Below are positions 17,498 through 25,326 of a DNA stretch of 64,000 bases, piece after piece. The translations under genes and the position numbers were made by a program. The DNA is from Stutzerimonas balearica DSM 6083 (lineage in GTDB: Bacteria > Pseudomonadota > Gammaproteobacteria > Pseudomonadales > Pseudomonadaceae): NCBI RefSeq assembly GCF_000818015.1, contig NZ_CP007511.1, positions 806,001 to 870,000 on the forward strand, given 5' to 3'. How positions within the stretch are numbered: position 1 is the stretch's first letter; each line of letters starts with the position of its first letter. The notes beneath the pieces are model-generated. The model worked only from the letters and a program-made list of their open reading frames with translations, searched no databases and was not told the DNA's origin.

Positions 17498-18952
17498 TCA
17501 CTGAAGGGAAGGCATAAGGGTGTCGAGCGTGGTGCGATAACGGCTCAGCAGCGCCGGGCGCCGCAGCCGGCCATTGGCCGTGGCGAGGCCGTTGTCGGCA
17601 CGGAAGGGTTCGCTGGCACGCAGCCAGCGGTGCACCCGGGCGTAATCCGGCAGGCCGGCGTTGACCTGGCTCACCGCCGCCTGCAATTCGGCATCGCTGC
17701 AATCGGCGCGGCGGGGTACCAGCACCGCGACGTTCTGCGGCAGCGCCTCGCCATGCAGCCAGGCCTGGGCGATCGGCGCCTGCTGGATCAGCTCGGCCTC
17801 CACCCATTCGGGATTGACGTTGCGCCCGTAGGCGGTGACGAACTGGTGCTTCTTGCGCCCATGCAGGACCAGGAAACCGTCCTCGAAATGGCCGAGGTCA
17901 CCGGTGGCCAGCCAGTCGTCGTGCAGCGGCGGCTCACCGAGATAACCGAGCATGTGCGGGCCCTTGACCAGCACCTCGCCATCTTCGGCCAGACGCAGCT
18001 CGACGTGCGGCAGCGGCCGGCCGACCGTGCCGATGCGCCGTGCCACGGGAGTGTTCAGGCAGACCACCGAGGCGCATTCGGACAAGCCGTAGCCCTCGAA
18101 CACCGGCAGGCCGAGACGCTCGGCACGCTCGAGCAGTTGCGGCGCGACGCGGCCACCGCCGACCGCAATGAAGCGCAGCGCCGGTGGCAGCGGCAGGCCC
18201 TGCTCGGCAGCGCTGATCAGCGCCAGCAAGAGCTGCGGCAGCAGGATCAGGCTGTGCGGGCGGCTCTCGTTGAGCGTGCCGAGAAAACGCGGCAGATCGA
18301 AGCCCGCCGCACCGCTGAAGCCGACCTCGGCCAGCGGCCGCAGCTCGACGCGGGCGCCGGCCAGCAACGGTGCGTAGAGCCCGGCGATGTTTTCCAGCAG
18401 GGTCGCCAGCGGCAGCACGCACAGGTGATGCTCCACCGCGCAGGGCAGGCTGGCCTGCCACAGGCTCTCGGCCACCGCGAGCTGTGCGCGTGCATCCAGG
18501 CACACGCCCTTGGGCTGGCCGGTGGTGCCGGAGGTATAGGTGATTTTCAGGGTGCCGGGCGGCACCGCGGTGACGGCGCCCGGCTGACGCAGGTACAGGC
18601 CGGGCTCCTGGGCGGTGAAGCCGCTGCGCTCGATCGGTGCCGGGGTCGCCCCGATCAGGCAATCGATGCCCGCGTGCTCCAGCACGTGCGCCTGCTGCGC
18701 CGGCGAAAAAAAGCCCGGCAGCGGTACGCAGACCAGCCCGGCGCGCAGCAGGGCGAGGTCCCACAGCGCCCATTCCAGGCCGTTGTCCAGGGCCAGCGCG
18801 ACGCGCGCGACGCCGAGCGCTTCGAGCCGGCTGGCACGGGCGGCGACCTCGTGGCGCAGTTCGGCATAGCTCAGCTGGCGCGTGCCCTCGCTCAGGGCCA
18901 TGCCGCTGTGCTGTTCAAGGGCCGTCCAGAAGCGTTCAGCTGCAGGCTGCAT
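17498..18952 (-). CDS. AMP-dependent adenylate-forming ligase (ANL superfamily)
   Basis: 484 aa. Core motifs: A3 YTSGTTGQPKG near residue 160, A5 EGYGLSECA near 305, and A7 TGDLGHF near 375. At the position of the usual A10 lysine the sequence is TANGRLRR, with Arg462 instead of Lys, so the second half of the usual reaction may differ or be weak. It would activate a carboxylic acid, possibly fatty. The ATG at 18952 (MQPAAERFW) is preferred, with GAGG upstream; it lies 17 nt inside the end of the hemolysin-family gene. It is 8 nt upstream of the iron-oxidase gene. Confidence 0.87.
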   Translation of the reverse strand: MQPAAERFWTALEQHSGMALSEGTRQLSYAELRHEVAARASRLEALGVARVALALDNGLEWALWDLALLRAGLVCVPLPGFFSPAQQAHVLEHAGIDCLIGATPAPIERSGFTAQEPGLYLRQPGAVTAVPPGTLKITYTSGTTGQPKGVCLDARAQLAVAESLWQASLPCAVEHHLCVLPLATLLENIAGLYAPLLAGARVELRPLAEVGFSGAAGFDLPRFLGTLNESRPHSLILLPQLLLALISAAEQGLPLPPALRFIAVGGGRVAPQLLERAERLGLPVFEGYGLSECASVVCLNTPVARRIGTVGRPLPHVELRLAEDGEVLVKGPHMLGYLGEPPLHDDWLATGDLGHFEDGFLVLHGRKKHQFVTAYGRNVNPEWVEAELIQQAPIAQAWLHGEALPQNVAVLVPRRADCSDAELQAAVSQVNAGLPDYARVHRWLRASEPFRADNGLATANGRLRRPALLSRYRTTLDTLMPSLQ

Positions 18953-19625
18953 GGGGCACCTCGCCGGTATCGAACAGCGGCTGATAGCCAAGCCGGGCGT
19001 ACACGCCGAGCTGCAGCAGATGCTGGTGGCCGGGCAGGATCTCGCCGGCCATCACCTGCGGGCGGCTGGCGTAGTAGCTGCCCCAGTCCGGCAGCTCGTC
19101 GCCCATTCGTGCCGGATCGGCCAGGCCCAGGGGCAGCGGCGTCAGCGCCAGACGCTGGAAGCTGTTGAGCAGCGCCGGAGTACCGGTGAACACCACCCAG
19201 CGGAAGCCCTGGGCGACCAGCAGGTCGGTCAGCGCGACGATCAACAGGCGTGCCGAGGCATTGCCGAAGGCGGCCAGGTTGCCGACCTCGACGATCTCCT
19301 CGCGGGGGATCGCCCGGCCGCTGCGTAGGCTGACGGCCTCTTCGATCGGTGCGTCCAGATAACGCTCGAGAAACAGCGGCCGGCGCCGCGCGCTGCGCAG
19401 GCCGACGGCGCCCTGCACGGTGCCGTCTTCGTCGTGCAGGCCAAGCAGGCAAGGCATGAAGTGCTTCACGTGCGCCCCGTAGTGCTCGGCGAAGCGCTGG
19501 TGGATGAAGGCTTCCAGCGCCATGCGGCGCTCGCCTTGATCGGGTTGGGCCAGTTGCAGGGTCATCGGCCGCTCGCGGCCGATGCGTGCCAGTACGTCAG
19601 TGTGATCAACCCAGGGGAGTTCCAT
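18936..19625 (-). CDS. Thermostable-hemolysin family protein (T_hemolysin, acyltransferase-like)
   Basis: 229 aa. Resembles the family named after Vibrio delta-VPH (PF12261 type): the EVGNLAAFGNASARLLIVAL segment and the downstream VVFTGTPALLNSFQRL are typical. The fold is related to GNAT/autoinducer-synthase acyltransferases, so the hemolysin name probably misleads; acyl transfer to a small acceptor is an alternative. No signal peptide is visible. It is the first gene of a five-gene minus-strand unit with a paired TTAAG box 49 nt upstream. Confidence 0.8.
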   Translation of the reverse strand: MELPWVDHTDVLARIGRERPMTLQLAQPDQGERRMALEAFIHQRFAEHYGAHVKHFMPCLLGLHDEDGTVQGAVGLRSARRRPLFLERYLDAPIEEAVSLRSGRAIPREEIVEVGNLAAFGNASARLLIVALTDLLVAQGFRWVVFTGTPALLNSFQRLALTPLPLGLADPARMGDELPDWGSYYASRPQVMAGEILPGHQHLLQLGVYARLGYQPLFDTGEVPHAACS

Positions 19626-19657
19626 TCGGGGAACCTCGGTTCAGGAATCTGGGCTGG

Positions 19658-19689
19658 AGTCTGCGGCGGCAAACTTAAGGCAGTCTTAA
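19658..19689 (-). promoter_or_regulatory. Perfect TTAAG-N6-TTAAG box and -10 of the hemolysin/ligase operon
   Basis: Two perfect TTAAG half-sites separated by 6 nt (19689-19674 on the minus strand), then 10 nt, then CAGACT (19663-19658). The half-site pattern equals that reported for P. aeruginosa BqsR and is close to PmrA/QseB sites. It lies 33-64 nt upstream of the first gene. Confidence 0.7.
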
Positions 19690-19720
19690 GCGGCGAGCGC
19701 TGTTCTGGCGGCGCTCGACC

Positions 19721-19736
19721 GTTACGTTTTTTTCAC
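19721..19736 (+). promoter_or_regulatory. ColR-like box without matching promoter
   Basis: GTTACGTTTTTTTCAC matches the ColR pattern YYNASNNYTTTTTCAC at 15 of 16 positions. Unlike the other ColR-type boxes in the window, no TTGACG-like -35 follows 6 nt later, and no gene starts to its right on the plus strand until 20211. It could influence the minus-strand operon at 19625. Confidence 0.4.
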
Positions 19737-19746
19737 AAGGCGCTGG

Positions 19747-20157
19747 TTATGGTCGGCCTTGCCCGAGCAGCCAGTAGCCGGCCAGCGCGGCGCCGAGCAG
19801 CCAGATCAGCACGACTGCCACGGCACCGGCGCGACTGGTCGGGCGGGCCGCACGCCGTGCCTCCCAGGCCAGCGCCTGCTCTCGGCTTTCGGCCAGCACC
19901 TGCGGCGGCGTCAGGCGCAGTACCAGCCAGATGCCCAGCGGCAGAAGCAGCAGGTCGTCGAGGTAGCCGAGCAGCGGAATGAAGTCGGGGATCAGGTCGA
20001 TCGGGCTCAGGGCGTAGGCGACGATGGCCAGGGTCAGCAGGCGCAGCCACCAGGGCAGCGCCGGGTGGCGGGCGCAGAACCAGAGCGCCATGACGTCGCG
20101 CTTGAGGGCACGGGCCCAGCCTTGGAGGCGGGCCATGAAACGGGACAGCACGGGCAC
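19747..20157 (-). CDS. YkvA/DUF1232-family membrane protein
   Basis: 136 aa. Central motif YALSPIDLIPDFIPLLGYLDDLLLLPLG is characteristic of the DUF1232/YkvA family. Two hydrophobic stretches in the centre and one at the C-terminus (about residues 110-130). Function is not known. It stands alone between the hemolysin operon and the divergent YjiK-like gene. Confidence 0.8.
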   Translation of the reverse strand: MPVLSRFMARLQGWARALKRDVMALWFCARHPALPWWLRLLTLAIVAYALSPIDLIPDFIPLLGYLDDLLLLPLGIWLVLRLTPPQVLAESREQALAWEARRAARPTSRAGAVAVVLIWLLGAALAGYWLLGQGRP

Positions 20158-20210
20158 TGGACGCTCCTTACCGAACAGAACTGGCGGCGCCAGGACGAGG
20201 AAGTACCACG

Positions 20211-21155
20211 ATGATGCAGATCTCCCTTTACCCCGGGCAACGCCTGAAGCTGCGGTTCGGCCGGCGTCGGCTGTTCGGCCTGCTGGCGCTGCTGGTCGGC
20301 CTGGGCGTCGGTGTGGCGTTGCACTGGGACGAGCGGCTGTACTTCTACCTGACCCGGCAGATGAACGTCACCGATCAGGGCGTCGCCAATCGCTGGCTGC
20401 CCGCCTACCGGGTGCAGATCGACGCCAAGCCGATCGAGGGCATCGCACGCAACCTGTCGGCCATCACCTATGACACCGACCTTGACCGCCTGTTGGGCGT
20501 GGTCAACGGTGGGCCGACCGAAATCGTCGCGCTGAGCAAGACCGGCGAGCTGCTCGAGCGCTATCCGCTGCAGGGTTTTGGCGACATTGAAGGGCTCACC
20601 TACATGGGCGGCGGGCGCGTGGCGGTGTCCGACGAACGGGCCCAGCAGGTGAGCATCTTCCAGTTGCCGGCCGTGCCGCGCACCATCGACAGCGCCGAGG
20701 CCAGGTTCTTTTCCCTGGGCATCAACCTCAACGGCAACAAGGGTTTCGAAGGGGTGACCTACGATGCCGCGGGCGACCGCATGTTCATCGTCAAGGAGCG
20801 CGACCCGCGCCAGCTCTACGAGGTCGATGGCGTGGCGGCAAGCCTCGACGGGGGGCTGCAGCTGAAGGTGCGCGACCACAGCGACTGGATCACGGGCCAG
20901 GTGTTCGCCACCGACCTTTCGGACATCCACTTCGATGCCGCCACCGGCCACCTGATTCTGCTCAGCGACGAGTCGCATCTGGTGATGGAGCTCAGCGGCG
21001 ACGGGCGGATGCTCAGCTACCGCAGCCTCAACGGCCTGTTCAGCGATCTGAAACGCTCGGCACCGCAGCCCGAAGGCGTGACGATCGACAATGACGGCAC
21101 GCTTTACGTGGTCAGCGAGCCGAACCTGTTCTACAGCTTTCGCCGCGAGGGCTGA
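20211..21155 (+). CDS. SdiA-regulated/YjiK-like beta-propeller protein
   Basis: 314 aa. N-terminal membrane anchor at about residues 20-38 (LFGLLALLVGLGVGVAL), then a periplasmic domain with repeated blade motifs (ITYDTDLDRLLGVVN, DIEGLTYMGGG, FEGVTYDAAGDRMFIVKE, EGVTIDNDGTLYVVSEPN) typical of the SdiA-regulated (PF06977) family, related to esterase-like and NHL propellers. Two adjacent ATG codons (20211, 20214) could serve as start. Role unknown; the flanking genes suggest an envelope function. Confidence 0.82.
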   Translation: MMQISLYPGQRLKLRFGRRRLFGLLALLVGLGVGVALHWDERLYFYLTRQMNVTDQGVANRWLPAYRVQIDAKPIEGIARNLSAITYDTDLDRLLGVVNGGPTEIVALSKTGELLERYPLQGFGDIEGLTYMGGGRVAVSDERAQQVSIFQLPAVPRTIDSAEARFFSLGINLNGNKGFEGVTYDAAGDRMFIVKERDPRQLYEVDGVAASLDGGLQLKVRDHSDWITGQVFATDLSDIHFDAATGHLILLSDESHLVMELSGDGRMLSYRSLNGLFSDLKRSAPQPEGVTIDNDGTLYVVSEPNLFYSFRREG

Positions 21156-21202
21156 AGCCAGCGGCCTCGCCGCTGGTCGAGTGGCAGGCCGGCGCCCGCG
21201 GC

Positions 21203-21230
21203 TTCACGTTTCATTCACGCCGGTTTGACG
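21203..21230 (+). promoter_or_regulatory. Degenerate ColR-type box with -35 upstream of small lipoprotein
   Basis: TTCACGTTTCATTCAC (21203-21218) matches the ColR pattern at 14 of 16 positions, the two changes being in the T-tract. It is followed by exactly 6 nt and then TTGACG (21225-21230), the same spacing as at the warA and LTA-synthase-like promoters. Confidence 0.45.
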
Positions 21231-21310
21231 GAACCCTGACGGCGCCCCGCGCAGACTGCCTCGGATGCCGCGCGCTGCCTGCGTGCGGTCGCCTCCTGCA
21301 GGGTGATTCG

Positions 21311-21724
21311 ATGTTCATGCGCCGTTTGCCTGATTGCTCTTCGACCCGGCCTCGCGCGGGGCGGCCTGCCGCTGCGCCGCGGGCGCTGTTGTTCGCCGCA
21401 CTGGTGCTGGTGGGCTGTCAGGGTGACCCCGCTCAGCTCGCCGGCGACGGCTATCCGCCGGCCTACCTCGAGGGCTATGGTGCCGGTTGCAGCAGCGGCC
21501 GCCAGGCCGCCGGCGCCATGGCCGCATTTCGCAAGGACGTGTCGCGCTACCTCAGCCAGCCGCTCTATGCGCAGGGCTGGGATGACGGCTATCGCCAGTG
21601 CGAGGCGCTGCCGCTGGGCAGCGGTGGCCTGCCGTCGCGGCGTGGCGATGCCTGGCAGCGCCAGCGTGACCGCGAGTGGCGTCATCAGGTCGACCAAGAC
21701 CGGGCCGAGGCCTTCCATCGCTGA
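21311..21724 (+). CDS. Small putative lipoprotein
   Basis: 137 aa. Basic N-terminus, hydrophobic stretch, then a lipobox LVGC with Cys near residue 36, and a mature part of about 100 aa rich in Gly, Tyr and Arg with three further Cys. I do not recognise the family. Contains YLEGYGAGCSSGRQAAG and YAQGWDDGYRQCEAL, two related G/Y/C units that may mark a short internal repeat. A start at either ATG (21311 or 21317) is possible. Followed by a strong terminator. Its upstream region carries a ColR-like box, so it may belong to the metal/envelope stress response. Confidence 0.65.
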   Translation: MFMRRLPDCSSTRPRAGRPAAAPRALLFAALVLVGCQGDPAQLAGDGYPPAYLEGYGAGCSSGRQAAGAMAAFRKDVSRYLSQPLYAQGWDDGYRQCEALPLGSGGLPSRRGDAWQRQRDREWRHQVDQDRAEAFHR

Positions 21725-21750
21725 GCCAGCGGCTGAGGTCCAGACGAAAA

Positions 21751-21783
21751 AAAGGCGCAGGGGCAACTGCACCCTGCGCCTTT
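21751..21783. terminator. Bidirectional terminator
   Basis: AAAGGCGCAGGG pairs with CCCTGCGCCTTT over 12 bp with a 9-nt loop, A-run on the left and T-rich on the right. It ends both the plus-strand lipoprotein gene and the minus-strand PAP2 gene. Confidence 0.9.
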
Positions 21784-21801
21784 GTCGTTTCCGGCGGCTG
21801 A

Positions 21802-22542
21802 CTAGAGCGCGGGCTCGACGGCGACGGCACCTTGCAGAGCCGGCGCCGGCCGATAGAGCACCAGGCGGTAGCAGGCCAGGCAGATCGTCCAGTCGAACAG
21901 CAGCGTCCACAGGTTGTGCGAGAGGAAGTGCGCGCCCTGCATGACCCGGCCCAGCGACATCACCGTGCCCAGGCCCAGTGCCAGCCCCAGCGCGTAGCGC
22001 GCCAGGCGCGGGCGGCGGTCGCGCAACACGAAGAACAGCGCCAGCAGCGAGAAGCCCGCCGAGGCGTGCCCGCCGGGCCAGCAGCGACCGGGCTTGAGCG
22101 TAGGTGCGCGTTCGGCCAGCAGCGGCGTGAAGGTCTCCTGGCCGCCAAAGTCGGTCAGGCTCCAGGGGCAATGCACGCCGGTCAGGGCCTTGAGCGGGGT
22201 GACGATGCTGGTCGACACGCCGAGTGCCAGCACCAGGTAACCCAGCGAGCGGCGCCAGCGCGCCAGGCGCGTCGGCAGCAGGCTGACCAGAAAGCCGGCG
22301 ATGGCCAGCACGCCGATGACGATCACCGCCTGCTTGACGCGGTCGTGCAGGAAGTCCTCGAGCAGCCAGCTGTGTCGGCCGACGAAACCGACGCCCGGCT
22401 CGTAGAACAGCCGGGAGAAGGCGAAGTCGAGTTCGCTGGGGTCGCCGATCAGCAGTGCCAGCATCAGCGCGGCGGGCACGCCGAAACCAAGGACGAAATT
22501 GTACGGGCGGCTGCTTTCGCAGCGGTCGGGTAGGCGGGGCAT
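21802..22542 (-). CDS. PAP2-family membrane phosphatase
   Basis: 246 aa, about six transmembrane segments. PAP2 motifs in order: KALTGVHCPWS (motif 1, Lys), PGGHASAGF (motif 2, His) and SLGRVMQGAHFLSHNLW (motif 3, Arg and His). Resembles Lpx-type phosphatases that act on lipid A or on undecaprenyl or phosphatidylglycerol phosphates. It lies 39 nt downstream of the LTA-synthase-like gene on the same strand, so it is probably co-transcribed from the ColR-type promoter at 24.6 kb. Confidence 0.88.
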   Translation of the reverse strand: MPRLPDRCESSRPYNFVLGFGVPAALMLALLIGDPSELDFAFSRLFYEPGVGFVGRHSWLLEDFLHDRVKQAVIVIGVLAIAGFLVSLLPTRLARWRRSLGYLVLALGVSTSIVTPLKALTGVHCPWSLTDFGGQETFTPLLAERAPTLKPGRCWPGGHASAGFSLLALFFVLRDRRPRLARYALGLALGLGTVMSLGRVMQGAHFLSHNLWTLLFDWTICLACYRLVLYRPAPALQGAVAVEPAL

Positions 22543-22581
22543 CGGAACTCCAGAGGCGCCCTGGTCGGGCGCCGGGTCGGT

Positions 22582-24552
22582 CTAGCGTTGGCTGAGCTGA
22601 TCGGCGTGCGGTGCTGGCGCCCGCCAGCTCAGCAGGCCCTGGCGGTAGTCGTGGCTCGCGCCCTGGTAGTAGGCGATGTCGCGCTGCACCAGCGGGTCGC
22701 TCAGCGGCGCCTCGGATTCGCGGCTCGAGCGCAGCGCCTCGTCATGCCGACGTACCTGCAGGCGCGGGCTGAGGATCGCCAGGTCGCGGCCGTCGAACAG
22801 GCCCAGGTGCTGGTAGTTGCCGATCAGTGCGCGTCCCGGCGCGGCATCCTCGCGCAACAGGTTGCGGCCGAAGAAGGTCGACACGTAATCCATGTTCAGC
22901 AGGCCGAGCAGAGTCGGGGCCAGGTCGATCTGGCTGGCCAGCCCGGTGAACTCGCGCGGCTCGATCAGGCCCGGCGCGTAGACGAACAGCGGAATGTGGT
23001 AGTTGGCCACCGGCAGGTCCTGCGAGCCGGCGCTGCCGGCGGTATGGTCGGCGACGAAGACGAACAGCGTGTCCTTGAACCAGGGCTTGCGCCGCGCCTT
23101 GTCGAGGAACTGGCCGATGGCGTAGTCGGTGTACTTCACCGCACCTTCGCGGCCCTCGCCGGAGGGGATGTCGATGCGGCCGTCCGGGTAGGTGTAGGGG
23201 CGGTGGTTGGAGGTGGTCAGCAGCTGCAGCAGGAACGGCTTGCCGGCGGCGTGGTCGGCATCGGCCTCGCGCATGGCCAGGGCATAGAGGTCCTCGTCGG
23301 CCATGCCCCAGGCATTCTTGAAGTGGATGTCCGCTTCGTCGGCGCTGCTCTGGTCGACCACGCGGTAGCCGTTGCCGCCGAAGAAGGCGCTCATGTTGTC
23401 GAAATAGCCGCGCCCACCGTAGAGGAACACGCTGTCGTAACCCTGGGCGCCGAGTTGCTGGCCGAGGCTGGCGAAGCCGCTCTCGCGACCGATGCGCTTG
23501 ACGATCGAGCGCCCCGGAGTCGGCGGCACGGACAGGGTGATCGCCTCCAGGCCACGGGTGGTGCGCGTGCCGGTGGCGTAGAAGTTGGTGAAGGTCAGGC
23601 TGTGCTTGCGCAGCTCGTCGAGGTTGGGGGTCAGCCCGCGCGCGTCGCCGAAGCTGCCCAGGTACTTGGCGCTGAGGCTCTCGATGGTCACCAGCACGAC
23701 GTTCAGATGACGCGGCTGGCCGGGGTTGTCGATCGCCCGGCGGATGTCCAGCGGGTCTTTGCCGAGGAAGCGCGCATTCGGCTCGGCGACTTCCCGGCGC
23801 AGGCGGCTGCCGATCTCGGCGTCGGGCAGCGTGGCGTAGAACTGCGGATAGTCCAGCTCGTTGTTGCGAAAGGCGGCGAAGAACTGGAACGGGCCGTTGC
23901 TCGCCAGCTCGCGCTGGTAGGCGTTGCCGCCGCTGCCGCGCGGAAAGTCCTGGCCAACCACCAGTGCCGCGGCCAGTGCCAGGCCCGCTACGCCGGCCAG
24001 CGTCGCCAGGCTCCCGCGCCAGGGCAGGCTCGGTGCGGCAAGGGCGCGGCTGACCGGCCGCTGCAGGGCCAGGCCGAGTGCCAGGGCCAGGGCGGCGAGC
24101 AGGCCGAGCAGGGTGAAGAGCGGGTAGGACTCCATGATGTTGTGGATGACCTCGTCGGAGTAGACCAGGTAATCCACCGCGATGAAGTTGAAGCGCACGC
24201 CGAACTCGTCCCAGAACAGCCACTCGGCCACCGCGGTGAACAGCATCGCGTAGAGGCTCAGCACCAGCAGCAGGCGCAGGCCGAGCCGGTGCCAGCGGCT
24301 GGCCCAGACCTTTCGCGGGCAGAGCGCGAGATACAGCGCCAGCGGCACGGCGGCAAAGGCCAGGTAGGCCAGGTCGTAGATCGCGCCTTCGGCATAGATG
24401 CGCAGGATGTCGAGCGGGCCGGCGGTCGCCTCCTGCCAGTGCGCGACGAGCAACGCCGAGCGGGTCAGCACGAAGGTGCCGAGCCAGAGGCCCAGAAGCA
24501 GGGCGAGATAACGAAGCTGAGCATGTCGGGGAAAAGGCATCGTATGATCCAC
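22582..24552 (-). CDS. LTA-synthase-like sulfatase-fold transferase
   Basis: 656 aa. Five N-terminal membrane segments (to about residue 205) and a large periplasmic alkaline-phosphatase-type domain. E291 in VTIESLSAKY is a likely metal ligand; the catalytic threonine is in ATGTRTTRG about 35 residues later; FVADHTAG near residue 505 gives further metal ligands. Family members transfer phosphoglycerol or phosphoethanolamine to lipids or glycans. Divergent from colR, with a ColR-type box in between; PAP2 follows downstream. Two in-frame ATGs (24552 and 24540) are possible starts. Confidence 0.88.
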   Translation of the reverse strand: MDHTMPFPRHAQLRYLALLLGLWLGTFVLTRSALLVAHWQEATAGPLDILRIYAEGAIYDLAYLAFAAVPLALYLALCPRKVWASRWHRLGLRLLLVLSLYAMLFTAVAEWLFWDEFGVRFNFIAVDYLVYSDEVIHNIMESYPLFTLLGLLAALALALGLALQRPVSRALAAPSLPWRGSLATLAGVAGLALAAALVVGQDFPRGSGGNAYQRELASNGPFQFFAAFRNNELDYPQFYATLPDAEIGSRLRREVAEPNARFLGKDPLDIRRAIDNPGQPRHLNVVLVTIESLSAKYLGSFGDARGLTPNLDELRKHSLTFTNFYATGTRTTRGLEAITLSVPPTPGRSIVKRIGRESGFASLGQQLGAQGYDSVFLYGGRGYFDNMSAFFGGNGYRVVDQSSADEADIHFKNAWGMADEDLYALAMREADADHAAGKPFLLQLLTTSNHRPYTYPDGRIDIPSGEGREGAVKYTDYAIGQFLDKARRKPWFKDTLFVFVADHTAGSAGSQDLPVANYHIPLFVYAPGLIEPREFTGLASQIDLAPTLLGLLNMDYVSTFFGRNLLREDAAPGRALIGNYQHLGLFDGRDLAILSPRLQVRRHDEALRSSRESEAPLSDPLVQRDIAYYQGASHDYRQGLLSWRAPAPHADQLSQR

Positions 24553-24600
24553 GGCTAAGGACGAACGCGGCGAAGTCTGCGAGTGCGTCCGTGAGCCCTT

Positions 24601-24628
24601 CGTAAAGAAGCCGTGAAAAAATCGTCAT
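24601..24628 (-). promoter_or_regulatory. ColR-type box and -35 of the LTA-synthase-like gene
   Basis: Minus-strand ATGACGATTTTTTCAC (24628-24613) matches the ColR pattern at 15 of 16 positions; 6 nt later comes TTTACG (24606-24601), a plausible -35. It points away from colR and toward the gene that starts at 24552. Confidence 0.65.
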
Positions 24629-24642
24629 AGCCGCGAACCGAT

Positions 24643-25326
24643 ATGCGAATCCTCGTCATCGAAGACAACCGCGACATCCTCGCCAACGTGCTCGACTACC
24701 TCGAGCTCAAGGGCTACCTCGTCGATTGCGCCCAGGACGGCCTGAGCGGCCTGCATCTGGCGGCCACCCAGGACTACGACCTGATCGTGCTGGACATCAT
24801 GCTGCCCGGTATCGACGGCTATCAGGTGTGCCAGCGCCTGCGCGACGATGCGCGGCGCGACACGCCGATCATCATGCTCACCGCCCGCGATGCGCTGCCC
24901 GATCGCATCAAGGGGCTCGAGGCCGGCGCCGACGACTACCTGGTCAAGCCCTTCGCCCTGTCCGAGCTGGTCGCCCGCATCGAAGCGGTGCTGCGCCGCA
25001 GCCAGGGTTCCCGGCGCCGGCAGCTGCAGGTCGGCGACCTCGTCTATGACCTCGACACCCTGGCGGTGAGCCGCGGCGGTGTGCCGATCCGGCTCAACCC
25101 CATCGGCCACAAGCTGCTCGCCATCCTCATGCAGCGCAGCCCGGCGGTGGTGCGGCGCGAGGCGCTCGAGGAAGCCCTGTGGGGCGACAACGTGCCCGAC
25201 AGCGACAGCCTGCGCAGCCACATCCACCAGCTGCGCCAGGCGCTGGACAAACCCTTCGAGCGGCCGCTGCTGCACACGGTGCATGGCGTCGGCTTCCGCC
25301 TGGCGGAGCAGAGCGATGCTCGCTAA
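24643..25326 (+). CDS. colR: Response regulator ColR
   Basis: 227 aa OmpR-family regulator with receiver phospho-acceptor D51 (LIVLDIMLPG) and a C-terminal winged helix (SDSLRSHIHQLRQALDKPFERPLLHTVHGVGFRL). The assignment rests on context: the order response regulator-kinase-WarA-WarB is the known colRS neighbourhood in Pseudomonas, and ColR-pattern boxes occur nearby. ColR controls envelope genes and metal (zinc, iron) tolerance. It overlaps colS by 11 nt. Confidence 0.9.
   Translation: MRILVIEDNRDILANVLDYLELKGYLVDCAQDGLSGLHLAATQDYDLIVLDIMLPGIDGYQVCQRLRDDARRDTPIIMLTARDALPDRIKGLEAGADDYLVKPFALSELVARIEAVLRRSQGSRRRQLQVGDLVYDLDTLAVSRGGVPIRLNPIGHKLLAILMQRSPAVVRREALEEALWGDNVPDSDSLRSHIHQLRQALDKPFERPLLHTVHGVGFRLAEQSDAR

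Noticed and set aside
16818..17807. Longer start for the iron-oxidase gene
   Set aside because: The extension covers the 3' end of the ligase gene and is Arg/Gly/Pro-rich; the conserved domain begins at the Met at 17489.
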